In this document: in pieces, positions 43,836 to 56,591 of the stretch
Layout: every line of letters begins with the position of its first letter
Position numbering within the stretch: the stretch's first letter is position 1
Origin: Haemonchus contortus
Taxonomy: Eukaryota > Nematoda > Chromadorea > Rhabditida > Trichostrongylidae
Direction of reading: 5' to 3'
Length of the DNA: 64,000 bases
NCBI GenBank assembly: GCA_000469685.2
Contig: LS997566.1
Span: 33,628,803 to 33,692,802, forward strand
Translations under genes and position numbers: made by a program
The notes under the pieces: model-generated
What the model saw: only the letters and a program-made list of their open reading frames with translations
Told to the model about the DNA's origin: nothing
The model's database searches: none

Positions 43836-45460
43836 ACTCTTGTAAGGTAGATTTGAATATCTGGTGGTCGAAGATAAGGCTGAATTGGAGACGTGTCTCC
43901 TCCGGTAGAACTCCGAACGCAGTCTTTTTGTTATACAATTCTACAATGTTCCTTAGCCTTCCTCTCATAGCTGTTCTTACTAGTTCCTACCTTTCCCTGT
44001 GAAATTTGTATTCTTCATTTATCATATTCGTGATATGGCCTGAATCACGCCAACAGAATTACTCATCGTCTCTTGTCCGTGCACCTTCTTTGGATGGCCG
44101 TTTCACAAAGCCATCTATAAGACAAATTTTCGATGAGCAAGGAACATGATGGCAAAACCTTTCATTCTCTTTTCTGAGGTTTTCAATGAACCGGTTTGTA
44201 TAGGGTATTATATGTCTGCTCCATTGTCTTCACATAGTTTACCAGCTATTCTACCAAAGACCAACTTCAATCGTATCACACTCTCCGAACTTTGTCTCCG
44301 ATTTTTTCCGAATCTTTTACATCACTTTATATAGACCTGTTCACTTCAGCCCTTCTTTACCCGAACTAACTATGTAAATATTTCCCTTTGAAACTTACAC
44401 AACTGCTTCATATAGCGGCACACTGTCTTCTGAGAGGCAGGAATGGGTCTCAGTTCTACTTTGTGGGAGGGGAAGGGGGGATACGAGATAATGAATAAAA
44501 ACCCCTGACTAAACTCTTCATCGGCTAGTCGGCCTTTTGAAGGCATAGTTTAGGGCAAGGATGATTTCTGTATTTCCTTCTAGGATGAATCTATAGACCA
44601 AATGATAGCTCGCGGGACACTGTTGGGTGGAAACGCAGTCTCGGCAAACGCTAATAAGGGCTCCAAAACCAGCTGAGCCAACGTATATAACCTAAAATGG
44701 CCATTTTATGACAGCCATCTTGAGGCTGTACCATTCACAGTGAAGTGTTAGGACGCCGCCTAATAGTGCGCATATGTGAGAGGCACCCAGACGACTGCAG
44801 ACACGCGATCTTGTAAGACCCACTTTCTCAATAATTTCTTGAAGCCTTATAGTTCTTTAGCGCTTCCATGGCCAATCTTGCACTATTCATATCACAACTT
44901 CCACAATTTCACTTGGGCTGGATCAATCAGAGTTGTCTTGAACTGTGCCTTTTAGAACAGCTATAGGCTATTTTGATTGACAGGAATTGCTCGATATTCT
45001 AGTGTTCATTGTTATTTCTATATGTGAGTACTATGTTTTTCGAAGTTATTAAAAAACGGCAGACACTTCATTTCACACTAGACTGAAAGTCAAGTTGCTA
45101 AGCGAAAGGACAACATCGTAAAAAACGAACAAACAAAACACCGGAATGATTTAGTGCAAAACGAGAAACAAGAGGGACAACATTAAAGTTTAGGGGATAG
45201 GAGGAGAAAATTCATCATACAAGGGAAAAAAGAAAGCGAAGGACACCTATTCGTTGGGAGCGCCACACACCTGATTTCGAATTTTGCAGTTACGCCCATG
45301 ATGACTCTTCAAATCATCTTTGGGCTACCAGTGAAGAGGTAAAGGCCATGGTGTTCCCCAACCCTCCCTAAATCGCAGCACTGTATGTGATCTGCTGATC
45401 CCACAAATCATCTTCGAATCTTAAGTAAACCCATCCCATAGATGGTTGAGGTTGAAATTT
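43836..45460 (+). repeat. Segmental duplication unit 2
   Basis: Starting from GGAGACTCTTGTAAGGTAGA the sequence runs in the same order as 45920-47300. Shared landmarks include ATATCTGGTGGTCGAAGATA, GTTTGTATTCTTCATTTA-like, TTCAATGAACCGGTTTGT, TATGTAAATATT, GAACAAACAAAA and CCCTCCCTAAATCGCAG. The offset is about 2.1 kb at the left and shrinks to about 1.85 kb at the right because of indels. No coding sequence is present. Confidence 0.8.
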
Positions 45461-45714
45461 TGATTGAAGCCCTGATTGATTTGGAAAACTCTACAAGTTC
45501 GGCGTCGTTTCAGAGTTGTAGTAGCATTTGAATGTGTATTGCGCCTGTATATAGGCTTCAAGGCACCTGTACTTACCTCCCTGGCCTATAGAGGTAGAAT
45601 AGGTACTTCAGTCATTCTTCATCATGGAATTCTAGCCATTAGATTGAAGGAACTTCTTCATAAAACCAAAACTCTCTGTTCCCGAAGATCAAGCAGGATT
45701 TTCCTCGGATCGTG

Positions 45715-45919
45715 CAATGCTCATATGGTGCAATGCCTTCCATCCATCCGGGGTCGGGAAATCGGTACCAGGCATCTGGACAAAACACCGAATTGTCCAT
45801 CGGCTGACTAGTGCAAGTCATTGTATAGGCCACCAACGCATTCACGCCTCTTGAATTGAATGGAATTTTGATAGAAATCGAATGCGTGGACGCATCCCTC
45901 AGACGGGATACTGTCTTTT
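45715..45919 (+). repeat. tRNA-derived SINE family B, 5'-truncated copy
   Basis: Body only: CCTTCCATCCATCCGGGGTC, GGTACCAGGCATCTG, CATCGGCTGACTAGTGCAAG, ATTGTATAGGCCACCAACGC and GCATCCCTCAGACGGGAT. It occupies the same relative position in unit 3 as the 43525 copy does in unit 2, so it was probably carried along by the duplication. Confidence 0.7.
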
Positions 45920-47300
45920 ATCCTCCGAGGAAACTCTTGTTAGGCAGATTCGAATATCTGGTGGTCGAAGATAAGGCAGAATCAAAGACGTCTTCCCTCC
46001 GATAGAACCCCGGAAGCAGCTCTTCTATGACACATTTCCATAAGATTTTTTGGCCTTCTCCTCTCAGCTGTTCTTACTTGTCCCTCCCTGTCCCTCTAAT
46101 GTTTGTATTCTTCATTTACCATACTCGTGGTGTGGCCTGAATCATGCCAACCAGATTGCTCAACGTCTCGAGTCCGTGCACTTTCTTCAGACAGCCCTCT
46201 TACACTGTCATCTCTAAGAGACATTTCCGACAGGTAGGGAGGGAACGTGGTTTTATGCTCTTTGGTTCTCTTTCCTAAGAATTTCAACAAACCGGTTTGT
46301 CTTGGGTCCATTATATGTGCTCCATTGTCTTCACATGTCATTGTAGTTTTCCCAGTTATTCTACCAAAGGTCATTCTACCAATTGTATCGCTCTTTTCGA
46401 ACTTTGCCTTAATTCTTTCCCAAATCTTTTACATCACTGTGTAAACCATCACTTGTTTACATCAAGCTTGTTATGTAAATATTCTTTCGCGAAAGTCGTG
46501 GTACTGCTTCCAATTTTGCCGCTTTCTTCTTGAAGTCCTATTTCTCATTAAGTTGGTTTGATGAGAAAAGAATTTTGAGAGGTTTTACACGGTGAGAGGG
46601 AGCTTAGGAATGGGGGATTTGGTGGAATTGACGAGTTTTGATCGTTACATTCATCTCTTGAGGAGCCCATGTACCTGCCGGGATGACTTCCTTTTCTAAT
46701 AGTATACTTCGTTTTCTTTCTTACGGTGCCTACAAAAAGGCTACATTGTACCTCTACTCCTCTTCAGCTATTCGACCTTTTAAAGACAACCATAGACCCC
46801 TTTCGATCAATTCGATACTCTACTTATTTTCATTTACAAAAAATAATTCTATGTTTCTGTGTTTCTATTCTATGTTTTTCGACTTCATAAAGGATTGTCA
46901 CATAGTCCCTCCAGACTGGGCTGTTAGTCGAGTTTTTCAGCAAAAGGGCACCATCGTATTATTTGAACAAACAAAATATGGCATTGATCAAGGGGTGTAA
47001 AACAAGAATTAGGAGTGATGGCATTACAACTTAGGGGTTAGAGGACGGAGACAATTCTCCACTGAGGGGGAAAACCGAAAAGTACCTATTTGATGGAAAC
47101 GCTCACTATTTTCGAGTTCTGCAGTGACATACACCCTAGACGATCATCAATCATTGCCACCGCCCAAATAGTTAGGAGAAGGGTGGCGCTCTCCAGCCCT
47201 TCCTAAATCGCAGATCCGCAAATTGCTGATCACACTAATCATTTCCAAAACAGATACAATCACACTCCGACATACGGAAAAGGTTTGAGTATGGTTTTAA
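45920..47300 (+). repeat. Segmental duplication unit 3
   Basis: This is the downstream partner of 43836-45460 in the same order. The open frame at 46683-47000 lies in the less conserved middle, has no counterpart in unit 2 and no domain, so I do not call it a gene. Confidence 0.8.
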
Positions 47301-49299
47301 CCCTGTTTATCTTATAAACCCTTTATATTCGAGATCCCTTCGAAGTCACGGGCTGCATTTGATTGCGCATGTGGCTTGTACCGAGACTTCAGGTCACCTG
47401 TAACTCACCTACCTGGACCGACATGAATATAGAGGATAAAGCATTTCGTGGCGCCATTTCAGCTTGAAACCCAGCTAATTTTGAAATTGAAGGAAATTTT
47501 TTCAAACAGGAGTTCTTCTCGTGTTGCTCAATGCTCTTTTGTTCTAGGCAGTAAAAAGAATGCAAAAGGCTCGCAACCTATTGATAGTTGCCTGTTGTGT
47601 TTATTGGCAGTTGATGACTGGTGTAGCGGTTGAAAGTTTAACTGCTACATCATCCTGTACTGCTACCACACGTAATTCTTCGAGGGTCTAAGTTCACCAG
47701 CACTGGCGTTTTTCCCGTAGAAAAAATCGCCAAACCGCAGAATGGCTGAACCTTGAAGCTACCATAAAATGCTGTATAAGGTAATTTAGTAAGTTTTACA
47801 CCTAGCTGTAGGTGTATAACTTATTCGAATCTACATGTTATTCCTACGAGCACACCGTCCTACCAACTGCCCTATCGTTTCACAGTTTCACCCAGTTTAA
47901 CAAGGGACCACTGAAAACCTGAACGTTTTGAATCATGGCCAATCCAAGTTGGCAATTGGAGCATTGCCTTTTCCAGGTGTACCTCCCATACGGGGTTCCT
48001 TGTGATCTTTCACGTTTATGATTCATACAGCTGATTGGACTGGACAAGGTGTGAACAAATTGAAGGCAACGCCTTGGTAAGTGAGCAATTCGAATATTTT
48101 AACAAACGCAAAAGAGGCTCCTTCAAAAGGGGTTCCGAATCATCGCTCACAGTGAAAGGTTCTCCGTTCTCTTGCTGAAAACGATGAGTTAACGCTGGTA
48201 CACGAATCATAAAACTTGCTGTTTACCAAGCAGACTATGTAAATATCAAATGGAAAGGCGTGAATTGTTGTAACCAGTTTGGTGAACGCAGCGGTGACGA
48301 CCTCTCAATAACGGCTTGAAACATGAATACGCAATAACCCTTTGCAGCTTTCTGCGGTCACGTTCACTTCGATTTTGCAAAAAATGTATGTATGAGCACT
48401 TTGCGGCCGTTCAATGACTAGGTGTTTGTGTAACGGATGAGATGGCAAAGAGCAGCCAGTCAAAGTCAACCGTGAATTTCACAGAATACATAACTTACTC
48501 TTGCAGTAGTTTTGAACTTTCTCACTTTGTTGAACTAACCGGTTGCTCGTCTACTCAAACCCTGTACATACATATATACGAAGTGAGAAGATTGCGCGAA
48601 TTTTCAACGACTCACCTACCCTCAGCCCCAACTCCATCTCCTATTCAGAATCGCAAAGGCGAAATAATGAGCATTGACGGGCAATCGGACGAGTCTCTTA
48701 GTCATCGCCTTCTTTACTCTGAAAGGTTCTCCCTGTACGTCGAAAAGTACCAAGGTTGTACTATTTAGTGCCCCTTTCAAAAGGCCTGAGAAACTCAAAG
48801 TGTTTGGCTGCTTCCAGCAGCACCTCCCGCTGATTTTCAACCGGACACTGTGATTGTAAGGGTGTTTGGTTGTTTATTAAGGCTTCTACCTTTCACCTAC
48901 AAAAGTATTATAGGCAATGCTTGGTATCATCAATAAATTATTGGAAATGTTGGGAGGTGAGCTCATCATCCTTTGCCTAAATTGCTCCTTTTCGACGCCT
49001 ATTCAGACTTCCATTTACACGTGTATGATGTTTCCCATTGAATGTATTCAACGACTTAGTAGATTTACATTTGTCATCTTCAATGACTTGCCGAGAGCTT
49101 CGCCCTGTCCATGAATTTTTATCCTGGTTGTCATCTGTCTGAATCTGAGCAATGAGTACTTGCAGAGCTCTTTTGAACCCAAATTTTGAGAAATTAGTGG
49201 CTTACTTTTTTGGTTGTATTGAGTAAAATCTCCTGTTAGTGGCCAGTTCGATGAATAGCAATCGCAATAAAGCCACCATGAGAAAGTACCGCGGACTGG
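47301..49299. other. Intergenic stretch, one tRNA-like fragment
   Basis: On the minus strand, 47820-47890 reads GGGCAGTTGGTAGGACGGTG and then TAGATTCGAATAAG, recalling tRNA A- and B-boxes; it is probably another tRNA-derived fragment. The remainder has only short frames on both strands without family resemblance. Confidence 0.35.
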
Positions 49300-49520
49300 G
49301 GAGGAGGTGGAAAAGTGCTAGGAAGCACACTACCACAGTCATTATCTATAGATTGGATTACGGTTCACTGATTGCCTAACCCAGTCAAGCATGCCATCTT
49401 CCTAGGTGTACTAATTGATACGATAGTGGTCCGACAGCCTAGTCCAGTGACTACTATGTATGTTCATAGAAATGTCCTAACTATTGTATAGGCGAAACAC
49501 ACAATCAGATGTATGATGAT
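49300..49520 (+). repeat. tRNA-derived SINE family B, heavily decayed
   Basis: GTGGAAAAGTGCTAGGAAGC, CACTACCACAGTCATT, AATTGATACGATAGTG and ATTGTATAGGCGAAACACAC follow the order of the 43525 copy, but with many changes. Confidence 0.45.
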
Positions 49521-49957
49521 TGTAATTTGAGCTTGAATGCATGGCCTACTTTGTCCCTCATCGCCATTCACTGCTAATGTGCTCCTTCTGGCTATCTGAA
49601 GCGATCGCTCTCGTGCTACCGATATCGTCATTATGCTCTCAGATAATGGCCTTCTTTTTAATATCTTTTTGCGGTTCCTATTGGAGAGAATTTCAAAACG
49701 GACTGACTACAAAGATTCGTTCTCCTCTAGTTTCATATTCATATGTGACTGTACAACTTCTTCCATACCAAATGGCCCAGCAAACAAGCTCTTATTTTTT
49801 GCAATCACCTCCTCTTCACCTTTACCTGCCAGACATTCCTTTATCCTTTTGTTTCCCAATTCATTACCTGTTTGCGTTTTATTATCGTATACGAGAGTCT
49901 AAGGTGCGTGTCGAAATGAGTCGAGGTATGTTACCCATTCGACAAATCACATTTCAT

Positions 49958-49988
49958 TCGTTTCAGGTACGATTTGGTAACAAAGCTC
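49958..49988 (+). promoter_or_regulatory. Candidate trans-splice acceptor for lipase gene
   Basis: CATTCGTTTCAG ends at 49966, 22 bases before the ATG at 49989. The site is a strong nematode acceptor, and no good upstream exon was found, so spliced-leader addition is the simplest reading. Confidence 0.45.
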
Positions 49989-52900
49989 ATGCGCCTTCTC
50001 TTCATAGTCGCATGTCTGGAATTAGTAGCAGCGTTACCATTTCTTGGGAAAAAGACGAAATATGATGAGCTGACAGCCCGAAAATTACTAAACATGGCCG
50101 CTGGTGCCTATGGAACGGAGCAAGAGGCGTGTATCAATCGGTAAATCATGAACACTTACTTTTTGGAATACACTATCATTCTTTTGTTGCGAAGTTGTTC
50201 AAAATTGAATTTGCTTCGCAAGGAGGTATGATCGAGCAGTTCCCTGAAAATCAGTACTGATCCACAGTCTAACATAATAGAACTATTCGTCTAGAAAATG
50301 CACCAGTTTAAGCGAGCCTTTGGAATTTTAAAGAACGCCGCTGTCGGCGCAATGTTTGAGAAACCCATTCACTCCATTGAGTAATTAGGGGACTTATGAG
50401 CCTACCTGTCAACAGCCTGGACCAGCAAGTACCACCAAACCGATTGGGTGGGCGTAGAAACAACTTGCCAGCTATTGGCAAGCCGGTATTTTGGATAAGA
50501 GCTGAAAAACTTATGATCTCTTCATAAGTACAAAGGAAGCAAGTACGATGATTTCGCGGTGCATTGAGGGGACATACGGGAGAGACGGCATCAGATGGAG
50601 ATATTGCGGACACAACTTAACTAGCGCCATATGAAGTTAGACATCGAATAGTAGATACGGTCTTGGTCTCTTCATCCTTCGTTCTCTTCGTCTGTAGCAG
50701 TGAGCCCATCCTTAGGACGTCCCGCCTTGCACAGAGTCTTCCACGTCCTCGGGATGGGCTAACATCTGAGGACGGTCGCGTTAGATAATAGCGAGGTTGC
50801 TGTACGCAGTGGAAGTAAAATCGGCACAGATGGATTATAATATTGAAGGATAAAATGGGATCTCGGTGAGTAAAAACTTGTCGTGGCACCAGAAGAGGTT
50901 ATCATTTGGTTCATAACGGAGATTCATCATTCACCTAACCTCTTATTTCCATTTTTATCATCTCAAAAGCATAAAAAATGACTGAAGATTACATCTAATT
51001 AATATTCAGAACTTTCCCCGCTCATGAGGATTACGTAGTGGTATCAGTGAATAAAGAGGATTGTGATGATTTCGATAACACATGCGAAGGCTACATAGGT
51101 ATGGGTTTTCTGATTTTATAATTTTGCAAGGTTCGCTTTTCTCTTTCTGTTCAATTGGAGGACTCATGGATCCTTGTAGGCTGACACAGCACCAGTTGGC
51201 GCACAAAATTCATACACACATTTATATTTTGATAGCTCGAAGCCTTGACTCTTCTCCTTCTTCTCCCTTGCATTAATCCCGCGCCGTCGCCGGCTCGCTA
51301 TACTTGTTAGCTGCCTCCATTTCCCTCAACTGCGGCATCTTCTGCCGTAGCTTTAGCTCGGTGTGCTCAAGCTGTGCCACTTCTTGGCAACCCTCGTGGT
51401 CGCTTGCCTTGAGCCTGAACTTCGATTGCCTTCCATTTCGGGTGATTCTGAGGTCCACCTTAATGCTTGTATATGCTCACATTTCGGTGATTCTCATCTT
51501 ATCACCTGTGATACAATGACTCCCTTTCACTTTGTAAAAAGAACTGTAAAAGCTGTGAAATTGTAAAAACTAAGGATCGGCGTGGAGTACCAGAGTACAC
51601 CGATTGAATTAATTATACCTCGTTATCCTCATACTGACTGTATCTGTTTAGCTGCTTCTGACGTCAAAAAAGAGTTGGTAATCGTCTTCAGAGGCACAAA
51701 GACTAAGGTAAGTGGTAGCTGAAGTGCTCATGATATCAGAAACACTGATTTCTTTGATAGATCTACTAAAGTAAATTTTCAGGGCCAACTTCTCCTAGAA
51801 GGTCTCAAGTCTATTCGTCCTGGCGCAAACTTTTTCGACATGGGAGGAGTGAGTTTTCTCATACAAACCATTGTGTCACGTAGATTGAGGTGATCTCATT
51901 GTCAGCTCACATAAGTTGTTGATACTTGGGTTATCTTCTTCCCTGAAGCTATTTCACTAAGCAGACATACATCATGAACACCTACTTTTCGAATATACTG
52001 TCCATTTCTTTGGGCCGCATTATTGAGCTTATGTTAGAAAAACTTGACACCGCAGGGAGAGGTGGGGGAAAGTGGGATTGTGTAATGTCTTGTAAGCAGC
52101 TGAACAACAACCTTGTAGCGTTGAATAGCCTTGTTGGGCAGTACCGAATCTACCTCTGAACCAGTAAAGACTGAAACCTCTCCGTCTAATTATAACGCCT
52201 AAGTCACTCTCAACACTTACTAAGTTCAACCAGTGTGATCGCCCACCTTACGCCAAGCTCTGCTCCTTAAAGTTGGCCTGCCCTTATATCTTCTATAAAA
52301 TTTAAACGCAGTAGTCTAAGGGAGCAACAGTTATGAATTTCCGGCCAGACGTACGTCGATATACACGCTCACACTGTGCACACACACACATGCACACACA
52401 TACATACACCGACACACACACATACACACACCTATACACACCTTCACTTACGCGCTTTGTGAAGGGGAAGATTCGAGTTCCTCGCTTAAGGATACGGAGA
52501 GTCGCCGCGGAAACACTGCTGCAGGCCGTGGGAATTCGGGGTGAAGTTCCGTCCGTCTTCACACATGCGCTCACCTACACATTAACAACATACATTTAGC
52601 GTGCTATAGAGTTTTATACATATAGTAGGATTTAAGCATTACTGACTGTTGGACCCAAATATTGAACGCCCTCTGATGGTAAATTTTTTCAGGTTAACGA
52701 ATATTTTCTGAATGGCCATCTTGTGCTATGGCCGTCCGTCGAAGAAGTGCTTAAGGACCCAAAATACGCTGTATGTTTGAATTTTTCGTGCTTTGACTGT
52801 TAATTTGTTTATCTCATTTGAGCATGTTACACTTTTAGTAAAAATTAAAAAAGAATTTTTTCAATCTTTTCATTTTGTCATCTATAATTCTGGATTTCTA

Positions 52901-55900
52901 AGGGCTACAAAACTGTTTTCACTGGCCACTCACTCGGAGGCGCCCTGGCAGCGTTGGCAGCTGCTCGTACTGCTAAACAAGGTAAGGGCGATAAACACTG
53001 TAGAGTGGGTGGAAGTAGAATTCTATTCTGGCTCTACATACTTCGATCTTTCGGATCTTCCAGAAAATTGTGAAATAGTGGTGAAGGGAATGAATACTTG
53101 TCTGTAAAAAATGTCAAAATGGGGTCAAAGTGGTTTAAAAAAGTGATGGCTTTGAATGGTTTCTAACAGGGCTCGGTCCTTGCAGAAAAGTTTAAAAAAC
53201 TCCATTCAGTCATTCTTGATGCTAAATGGGGAACTTCTTCTTCACATGACCTAACTGAGGAACATGAAAATTTTGGCGTCTTTCACAATCATGTCATTTT
53301 AGGTTTTAGGACCGGCGATCAGATCACGATGTATACGTATGGTGAACCTCGTGTCGGAGATGCTCAATTTGCAACAAATTTCGACGCAATGATCAAGGAC
53401 AGGTAGGAAAAGAGCCATCATAAGAATAAACAAGAAGCATTCTACGTTAATTAATCCTGTTCATGGGGTACACACCGCATTCGGCTTTCAGTCGTGGCCA
53501 TAGTGACGGTTTGGATACTATGCGTCCTATATAATGACTTGCATTGGTCAGCAGATGTACAGGGTGCGGCAAAAGTTCTGGCAAAGACGCGTATCAGGTT
53601 CTCTATAAAAAATGAGGCCTTCAATCTCGACAGGATCTGTGCCACTATTTACTGCAAGTCCTCTTCTATACATTCTATAAATTGGCCGTTCTTGAATATG
53701 CCATTTTACAGAACGGTGACAAGCAAAGACCAACGACCCTCCATCCTGCACCTCCATCTGGCTGAATGCATGGCTCGCTCTTATAAGATCAGAAAAGCTC
53801 ACATGCTAACTAAGCGTATGAAGAAAACTTGGCTCAAAAGATTTAGGGAGCGTTTAGAGCGATTTTCGCAGGCACGGCACAGCGACATCCTTTTCACTGA
53901 CGAATGCCTGTTTTCAACAGATCAATTCCTGAATACCCAAAACGATAGAATGATAATGGGAAGCCTGCAGAAGCCAGCCAACATGGAGGAATTGCTCAGC
54001 GATCTGGACACCCCAGGCCGTTGATGGTTTTTGGGGCAATCACATCGGACGGCAAGATGTCCCTGATTATTTTGGAGAAAGGGGTCAAGGTAGACAGCAA
54101 GAGCCACCTAAAAGGCATGTTGGAGAAGGAGTTACTCCCTTTGGCTGAGTCCCATTTCGGCAACCGGACATGGACTTATCAACAGGGCTCAGTTCCAGCA
54201 CACAGGTACAATGTGGTACAGGGCTGGTGCGCAACGCACTTCACAGACCTACCTCCTTGTCGACCCATTTCTTAGGAGACTTTTAGCCTGCATTCGCGCA
54301 AAAGGAGGCTAGTTCGAGATCAAGTTTGTTTTCGTGATCTATATAGCTGTTGATAAATGCTGTTGGAGTTGTATCATGAATCGATCGATTTGACCGTTTT
54401 TACGATCATGTTCACCGTTGCCGGTTCCACCCTTACCTTCACACCGCATCCGCTTCAGAAAGAAAAGCTAGAATTACAATGGGCATCTTGAGGGTTATGC
54501 CTATCTGTAAGGGGAATATAGGGTCGCATGAGACATTTAGTTCGAATGTTGTCTGGAAGTAATTCCGTTATCCCACACTGCCTGGAAGTAATCCCTTTAT
54601 CCCAGACAATAAAAATCTGACCTATATTTGGGACGACTCTATCTACATTCTGTCGTTATCCTCATTTGCACTCCTTTATTACGTTTAATCTTATAATTAT
54701 AATAAAGTCCGGAAACATTCTTAACCTAATTAGCATTATGAGGGAAAGTATTCGACCTGAAAGTCATTAAATGTTGTTGTTTTCGTTTCCAAAAACGATT
54801 AATAAAGAGAAGCGTTCTGTTTAGTTATCGAGTGGTGTTTCGGCGTGACATCGTTCCTCATCTGCCAGCCTGTGCCAAAGACAAGAGTTGGTTCGGTGAT
54901 AGTGACACGAGCCGTCCATGTGATATCAACGTCATTAACAAGCCTTATCACCATAGTACGGAGATTTGGTAAGATGCTTCTGAAAATTCTTCCTGTTTTT
55001 AGAAATAGAGTAAAGCCTGCATGCAAAAGAAACTGACGGGTGCTTTACTTCCTGAAAATAATGCAATAGGAACAGGTAACAGCTTCCAGAAGGGTTCGTT
55101 CCTAGAACTGTACACTTATGTTCAGCTCCTTGATCGGAGATAATGGAGAAAGCTAGAGGCTAAGCCAACCATGCAGGCACCTGCTGTAAACAGAAAATCC
55201 TAACATGCTATCATTTTTCTTTCCTTCTCTTTCTGGATTCTCCAATCTTCTAGCTACTTTTGAGTTTTTTCCCACTTCTGTCTTCAACTCTACCGAGCTT
55301 CAAAAAATAAGAAAGGAGTGTGCCTAGGGGTTCACAAAGTAAGCTTCATGTTCAATCTTCAGTGAGCTATCCAACTAACTCTACTTATAAGACGCCCGAC
55401 GTAAGGAGATTTTCTCGGCACATTGCCAGCGGAACAACCAAGGAGAATGATTATGCCAACAAAATCTATAATAAACAATAACTAAGGGTTCCATTTCCAA
55501 TACAGGTACCCGGATTCTATGGAACCGGGCGCACACTACATTGAATGCACCGGGGAGCCACGTGGAGAGGATTTCACTTGCTCAGATAAGCTGAAGTTCT
55601 ACTATGATCAATCCAATAGTTATATATGGGACCATCGACATTACTTCACTGTTCGGGTAAGTCATAATATTTACATTGAAAATGCTATTCTCTTCGATTT
55701 CAATTTTCACCGAAACCAAAACGAATCCACTCTTTAGTCGGTTGGTACAGAATGTAACTTTTTTTCTGTCTCGGTAGTGAAGGATTATTCTACATCCCTC
55801 GTACCCCACAGAGTCGAGGATGTGTACTGAGGCCATATGCATTTCATTTTGAGTTATGTGCTACTTACCCCGTTACTTGTTCAAAGACAGGCCACGCATA

Positions 55901-56591
55901 GGCTAGAAAAACTCGATCCCGAATCCACAGCACTTCGATCCAGAGACCTTGAATATGCCTTTAACCGTTTTCTCACCTTCATTGCCAGATAAGTAAGAAA
56001 AAAATGTGAAAACACCAAAAGAAGTCCACCAGGGATGGCGATCTGGGCATTCAAAATAGTACGTTGTTTAGGCGTAGGGCATGTGTAAACAAGGGCATTT
56101 AAGTGACTGCATTGAGATGTGCTCATCAGACTTGGGCCGCAAAAACGTTTTTCCAGGGGCATAGTGGGTCGTGCTGGTTCCCTTATTCAAGAGAGGCGTA
56201 TGTGCAAAAGAGGTTAAGAATTTTTGATTGACTATTTGGTGGAGTAGTTCCACTTTTCCTGCATAAGCAGTTCTTTCTCTTTCTTCCTAAACACGGTGCT
56301 ACTTCCCGTTGAGCCCCCGTCCTTACCCACCTCCTGTCCACCGTCGTCGGTCTAAATTCTGATGGGCTTCCAATTGAACAAAAAGCGGTCAGTTTGTACT
56401 AGCAGAAGGGGGCATTGTCTTCAACGTGACTAAAAACTATAGCGTGCATTTCCCTATTTGGCTTTTTATTTCAGGTACCGGAATATGGAAAAACAGGTTG
56501 CGATGCTGCTCAGCCAGAAGGAAAGCCGGGCCTCATCGAGAACGTTGTAAATAGAATTAATCTTTTAACGAGAACTATTGGTTTAGAATGA
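49989..56591 (+). CDS. Secreted class 3 lipase
   Basis: Ten exons join in frame to 343 aa: 49989-50140, 51010-51098, 51652-51707, 51783-51848, 52693-52770, 52903-52981, 53303-53402, 54825-54968, 55506-55656 and 56475-56591 (TGA). All introns are GT-AG and all phases match. Residues 1-16 (MRLLFIVACLELVAAL) form a signal peptide. KKELVIVFRGTKT precedes the nucleophile elbow TGHSLGGALAALAAA (Ser157). Then come TYGEPRVGD, the acid RRDIVPHLP (Asp215) and the histidine YHHSTEIW (His249 by spacing to E-x-W). Cysteines near 223, 239, 266 and 278 suggest disulfides. Class 3 lipases hydrolyse acylglycerols; this one should be secreted or lysosomal. Length is usual for nematode members. The exon with Asp and His is only 144 bp and is preceded by a transposon-bearing intron. 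Confidence 0.95.
52240..52640 (+). repeat. Dispersed GAATTTCCGG / CA-rich / TATAGTAGGAT repeat in lipase intron
   Basis: ACAGTTATGAATTTCCGGCC is followed by interrupted CACACA/ATACAC tracts (52376-52440), a unique 100-base stretch, and the tail GCGTGCTATAGAGTTTTATA then CATATAGTAGGAT. The order matches the compound structure at 23.7-24.14 kb. It lies in the intron between 51848 and 52693. Confidence 0.65.
53560..54432 (+). mobile_element. Tc1/mariner-type element B, deleted copy in lipase intron
   Basis: The left end, CAGGGTGCGGCAAAAGTTCT, follows TA at 53558-53559. The right end is decayed (GTTGCCGGTTCCACCC). It is a sister of the element at 35668 but lacks about 250 bp of the DNA-binding region, the equivalent of roughly 35880-36130 in copy A, and a second internal block. 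FTDECLFSTDQF and MVFGAITSDGKMSLI are still readable in different frames. It sits in the 1.4-kb intron between the lipase exons ending at 53402 and starting at 54825. Confidence 0.8.

Noticed and set aside
46683..47000. 105-codon frame in duplication unit 3
   Set aside because: No counterpart in unit 2, low-complexity composition, no domain.
49541..50065. 174-codon plus-strand frame upstream of the lipase
   Set aside because: It runs through the lipase acceptor and first exon in a different frame, so it overlaps real coding sequence; no domain seen.
10430..56591. Operon linking the three main genes
   Set aside because: Gaps of 4 to 15 kb filled with repeats separate them; nematode operon genes usually lie within a few hundred bases.
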